NCBI GenBank assembly: GCA_035934995.1
Contig: DASYXI010000002.1
Location: 1 to 64,000 of the forward strand
Direction of reading: 5' to 3'
DNA length: 64,000 nt
Source of the DNA: REEB95 sp035934995
GTDB lineage: Bacteria; Pseudomonadota; Alphaproteobacteria; ATCC43930; CGMCC-115725
Shown: positions 60,855 to 64,000 of the stretch, piece after piece
Numbering within the stretch: the stretch's first letter is position 1
How the letters are laid out: every line of letters starts with the position of its first letter
The notes under the pieces: generated by a model
Told to the model about the DNA's origin: nothing
The model's input: only the letters and a program-made list of their open reading frames with translations
The model's database searches: none
Program-made: the position numbers and the translations under genes

Positions 60855-62390
60855 ATGAACTCCTGCAGCATTCTTTTTCGAGACGCAACTGATCGCGTTC
60901 CCGACGATCGCTGCGAGCCCCCCGACTTCTTCGGCGATCTCAATCTCGGTCAGATCGTGGCTGCGGTCGCGGCCGGTAAGGAAGAATACAACCTCAAGCC
61001 ATTCTTCTACGCGGCGCTTCGCGATGTCGACTGCATCCGATTTCGTCACGAGGTGATGCAGGACCTTGAGGACGCGCGCCTGCTTGCTGCCCTCCGGGAC
61101 TTCGCGCTCGGCATGCGGGCGGTGCGCGACAGCCTCGCGCGGCTTGAGAAGCATCCCTACGTCCATCAAAAGGAATACTGGTTCCTCGAGACCCTCGCTC
61201 GCTATGGCGAAGTGGTGGCTCGCCTTTCCTCCGATTTGTCCGCTGCGGGTTGCCGTTCACGCGGGTTTCGTGCTTTCAGCGCGCACCTGATGCAATACGC
61301 GTCGTCCGCGACGTTTGCTTCGTTGGTCGATGAAGCGAAGCGCCTCAAGGCCGAGCTTTCCGCGATTCGCTACAGCGTCGTCATTCGAGGCTCGCGCGTC
61401 GAGGTTCATCGTTACGGCGAGAGCCCGGACTACGGCGGCGAGGTCGCAGCAACGTTTGCCAGGTTTCAGCAGGGCGCCGCTCAGGAGCGTCGGTTCAAGT
61501 TCAGCAACGCGACGGAAATGAACCATATCGAGGCGCAAATCCTCGATGGCGTGGTCCAATTGCATCGTGAAACCTTCGCGAAGCTCGGAGATTTTTACGC
61601 GGCGAGGCGCGAGTTTTTCGACGCCGCCATCGTCGCCTTCGACCGGGAAGTGCAGTTTTATATCGCCTATCTCGACTACATTGCGCCTCTGAAAAAGGCC
61701 GGGCTCGCGTTCTGCTGCCCGCGCGTCGATCGCTCGGACAAGGAAGTTCATGGTGAGCAAGTCTTCGATCTCGCGCTCGCTGTGAAGCTCGTCGAAAAGG
61801 GCGCCGCTCCGGTTTGCAACGATTTCCATTTGAAAGGCCGAGAACGCATCATCGTCGTTTCGGGCCCGAACCAGGGCGGCAAGACGACTTTTGCCCGGAC
61901 ATTCGGTCAGCTGCACTACCTGGGCGGTCTCGGACTCCCGGTGCCCGGCGCCAAGGCGCAACTCCATCTCTTCGATAGAATCTTCACGCATTTCGAGCGC
62001 GAAGAGCAGACGTCGAACCTTCGCGGGAAGCTTGAGGACGACGTCGTCCGCATTCACGCGATTCTCCAAGCCGCAACGCCGCATAGCGTCATCATTGTCA
62101 ACGAGATCTTTGCTTCGACGACGTTGAGGGACGCCCTTTTCCTCGGTCGAACGATCGCCGCTGCGATGATCCGGCTTGATGTGCTGTGCGTCTGGGTGAC
62201 GTTCCTCGACGAGCTTTCGGCGCTCGGCGAACAAACTGTCAGCATGGTCAGCACAGTGGTTCTAGGCAATCCCGCGCAACGGACCTTCAAGATCGTCCGA
62301 CAGGCCGCAGATGGGCTCGCTTATGCGATGTCGCTCGCCGAAAAGCATCGGTTGACCTACGCCGTGATCTTGGGGCGCCTCCAGCCATGA
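60855..62390 (+). CDS. MutS-like ATPase, first of a pair
   Basis: 511 residues. It has the MutS core and ATPase domains (domains III and V) but no mismatch-recognition domain. Walker A is SGPNQGGKTTF near residue 340, VIIVNEIFASTTLRD holds Walker B, and SMVSTVVLG lies near the end. Similar short MutS relatives are known but poorly studied. The ATG at 60855 is chosen because the longer frame begins inside the riboswitch terminator. The stop overlaps the next gene as ATGA. Confidence 0.88.
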   Translation: MNSCSILFRDATDRVPDDRCEPPDFFGDLNLGQIVAAVAAGKEEYNLKPFFYAALRDVDCIRFRHEVMQDLEDARLLAALRDFALGMRAVRDSLARLEKHPYVHQKEYWFLETLARYGEVVARLSSDLSAAGCRSRGFRAFSAHLMQYASSATFASLVDEAKRLKAELSAIRYSVVIRGSRVEVHRYGESPDYGGEVAATFARFQQGAAQERRFKFSNATEMNHIEAQILDGVVQLHRETFAKLGDFYAARREFFDAAIVAFDREVQFYIAYLDYIAPLKKAGLAFCCPRVDRSDKEVHGEQVFDLALAVKLVEKGAAPVCNDFHLKGRERIIVVSGPNQGGKTTFARTFGQLHYLGGLGLPVPGAKAQLHLFDRIFTHFEREEQTSNLRGKLEDDVVRIHAILQAATPHSVIIVNEIFASTTLRDALFLGRTIAAAMIRLDVLCVWVTFLDELSALGEQTVSMVSTVVLGNPAQRTFKIVRQAADGLAYAMSLAEKHRLTYAVILGRLQP

Positions 62391-64000
62391 AGGCGCGGCT
62401 CCTGCATCCGGTCGACGACTTCGACTGGCAATGGGCTCTCGGGGCCGCGGCCGAGCGGCGAGCGGCCCGCGGCGGCAGACATTCTTCCCGAATTGAGGGT
62501 TTCGATCCCAGGAAGGGGCTCCCGTGGAACGCGGACGCGCTCGTCGCGGACCTTTCACTGAACGCGCTTCTCGACGCCATGGCGCCGGATGACGACTACG
62601 TGTTCGAGGTGGCGCGCAAGATTCTCCTGACCGGCGTGCATGGCGATCTTGCCACGATTAGGTACCGCCAGGAAATTCTGCGCGATTGTCTCAGCTGTCC
62701 GGCCGCAGTCCGGGAGATTTACCGCGTGGCTGTTGATGCGATGGAAAAGCAAGGGTGGGGCTACCTTGGTTTCGCGTCTGTGCGTTACCCTGACTCGATG
62801 CTGAGAGGCGCCATTGAGACTATGGCGAATTTCCTGGGGCATCTGAAAAAACTGCGGCAGATCGCCGATGCGCATGCGCCTCAGTTCGCCTCCGAGGGCT
62901 GGATCGCATTTTTCAGGATGCTGAAGCGTGACCTTGATGACGCATATTTCTCGCAGGTTGAAGATCATCTCGAGGCGCTGAAATTCCGTGGCGGCGAGTT
63001 TTTCAGCGCGCAGCTGGGGACAGCCAACAAGGGCGGCAACTATATCCTTCATCGTCCGCCCGCCCGACGCTGGAGTCTCCGAGCCTGGTGGGCCTCGCTC
63101 TTCGCAGACAAGCCGCCCGTCTATCGCTTCCAGCTTCATCCCCGCGACGAGGCTGGCGCCCAGGCTCTCATTGCGGAGCGCAACCGGGCGATCGGCATCG
63201 CCGCCAATGCGCTGGGCCAGTCCGCGGATCATGTGCGTGACTTTTTCGGCATGTTGCGGGCTGAGCTCGCCTTCTATGTCGGCTGCCTCAATCTCGGCGA
63301 CCAGCTTGCGCAAAGGGGCGCGCCGATTTGCCTGCCGCTTCTCGCGGCAGACGACAGCAGGCGCTTGTCATGTCGCGGCTTGTGCGATGTTGCACTCGCG
63401 CTCAGTCTCGGGCGGCGGGTCGTCGGCAACAGCGCGAACGCCGACGGCAAGGATCTCATAATCATCACTGGCTCAAATAATGGCGGCAAATCGACGTTTC
63501 TTCGTGGTCTCGGCCTGGCGCAATTGATGATGCAAAGCGGCATGTTCGTCGCCGCCGAGGCATTTTGCGGCTGTCTCTGCAACGGCGTCTTCACGCACTA
63601 CAAGCGAGAAGAGGACGCCAGGATGGAAAGCGGAAAGCTTGATGAGGAGCTCGGCCGTATGAGCGAGATCGTTGACCACCTCGCGCCCCATTCCCTGATG
63701 CTGTTCAACGAATCGTTCGCGGCGACGAATGAGCGGGAAGGCTCCGAAATCGCGCGGCAAGCCATTTCCGCTTTGGTCGAGCGCCAGGTTCGTGTTCTGT
63801 GCGTGACCCATCTCTACGAATTGGCGCACGGGTTCTATGACGAAGGCCTTGAAAACGCTTTGTTCCTCCGGGCTGAGCGGCTGGTCGACGGAACGCGGAC
63901 ATTCAGACTGATCGAGGGAGAGCCTCTGGCCACGAGTTTCGGCGAGGATCTGTACCGGCGCATTTTCGATGAACAAGAGGATGGCGACGAAATCGAAAAC
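62387..64000 (+). CDS. MutS-like ATPase, second of a pair (3' truncated by the window)
   Basis: 538 residues are visible and no stop is reached. Walker A is ITGSNNGGKSTFLRG near 365, Walker B LMLFNESFAATNE near 438, and VLCVTHLYELAHG the switch histidine. Like its neighbour it lacks the mismatch-binding domain. The two MutS-like proteins are translationally coupled and may act as a heterodimer, as MutS homologues often do. Confidence 0.88.
   Translation, partial: MKARLLHPVDDFDWQWALGAAAERRAARGGRHSSRIEGFDPRKGLPWNADALVADLSLNALLDAMAPDDDYVFEVARKILLTGVHGDLATIRYRQEILRDCLSCPAAVREIYRVAVDAMEKQGWGYLGFASVRYPDSMLRGAIETMANFLGHLKKLRQIADAHAPQFASEGWIAFFRMLKRDLDDAYFSQVEDHLEALKFRGGEFFSAQLGTANKGGNYILHRPPARRWSLRAWWASLFADKPPVYRFQLHPRDEAGAQALIAERNRAIGIAANALGQSADHVRDFFGMLRAELAFYVGCLNLGDQLAQRGAPICLPLLAADDSRRLSCRGLCDVALALSLGRRVVGNSANADGKDLIIITGSNNGGKSTFLRGLGLAQLMMQSGMFVAAEAFCGCLCNGVFTHYKREEDARMESGKLDEELGRMSEIVDHLAPHSLMLFNESFAATNEREGSEIARQAISALVERQVRVLCVTHLYELAHGFYDEGLENALFLRAERLVDGTRTFRLIEGEPLATSFGEDLYRRIFDEQEDGDEIEN

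Overview
The window reads as a chromosomal stretch of a GC-rich alphaproteobacterium, probably Hyphomicrobiales (Rhizobiales). The evidence is the order atpGDC, rppH, ctpA, envC, gpmI, rlmH, rsfS, nadD, proA, proB, obgE, rpmA, rplU and a GTTC-N7-GTTC type SOS box. The family cannot be fixed from sequence reading alone.

Region 1 (1-14,330) is conserved core: the end of the ATP synthase operon, a ferritin-like di-iron protein, then a long minus-strand block for RNA decapping, periplasmic proteolysis and division, glycolysis, ribosome maturation, NAD and proline synthesis, Obg and ribosomal proteins L21/L27. It ends at a tRNA-Ser(CGA).

Region 2 (14,423-27,500) is a defence island next to that tRNA. 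It holds a 1,419-residue NACHT-type STAND ATPase with a C-terminal restriction-nuclease-like domain, an XRE/ImmA-type regulator-protease pair, and a tightly overlapping five-gene ubiquitin-like conjugation operon (Ubl, E2, JAB, E1, and a fifth protein whose C-terminus looks HEPN-like). A tyrosine integrase and an excisionase-like protein close it.

Region 3 (27,500-45,800) is mobile and repetitive. It has a two-recombinase operon resembling GInt/RIT elements, an SOS-controlled Y-family polymerase, an EEP phosphatase, and a directly duplicated 2.4-kb module (PrlF/YhaV toxin-antitoxin plus an N-terminally truncated DnaK) whose copies flank a ParDE pair and an IS5-type remnant. Four copies of a roughly 100-bp repeat are scattered through it. 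It ends with a 609-residue Cas12m/TnpB-like RuvC nuclease that has no visible CRISPR array or TnpA.

Region 4 (45,800-64,000) starts with an outer-membrane barrel and a beta-propeller/OmpA protein, then a DUF190/cupredoxin group with one DUF190 gene broken. The rest is organised around fluoride riboswitches: four copies of the aptamer lie in 10 kb. One (minus strand) controls a six-gene complex-I-like membrane complex (HyfC, E, F, G, H/I, B-like) whose large subunit lacks the NiFe cysteines, so it is an Ehr-type complex rather than a hydrogenase. One (plus) controls a calcineurin-like phosphoesterase. One (plus) controls two overlapping MutS-like ATPases. The fourth looks orphaned. A histidine phosphatase sits among them. 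No CrcB or EriC fluoride exporter is in the window.

The strongest candidates for something new are the NACHT-nuclease, the Ubl operon with its HEPN-like fifth gene, the arrayless Cas12m-like protein, and the multi-riboswitch fluoride locus.
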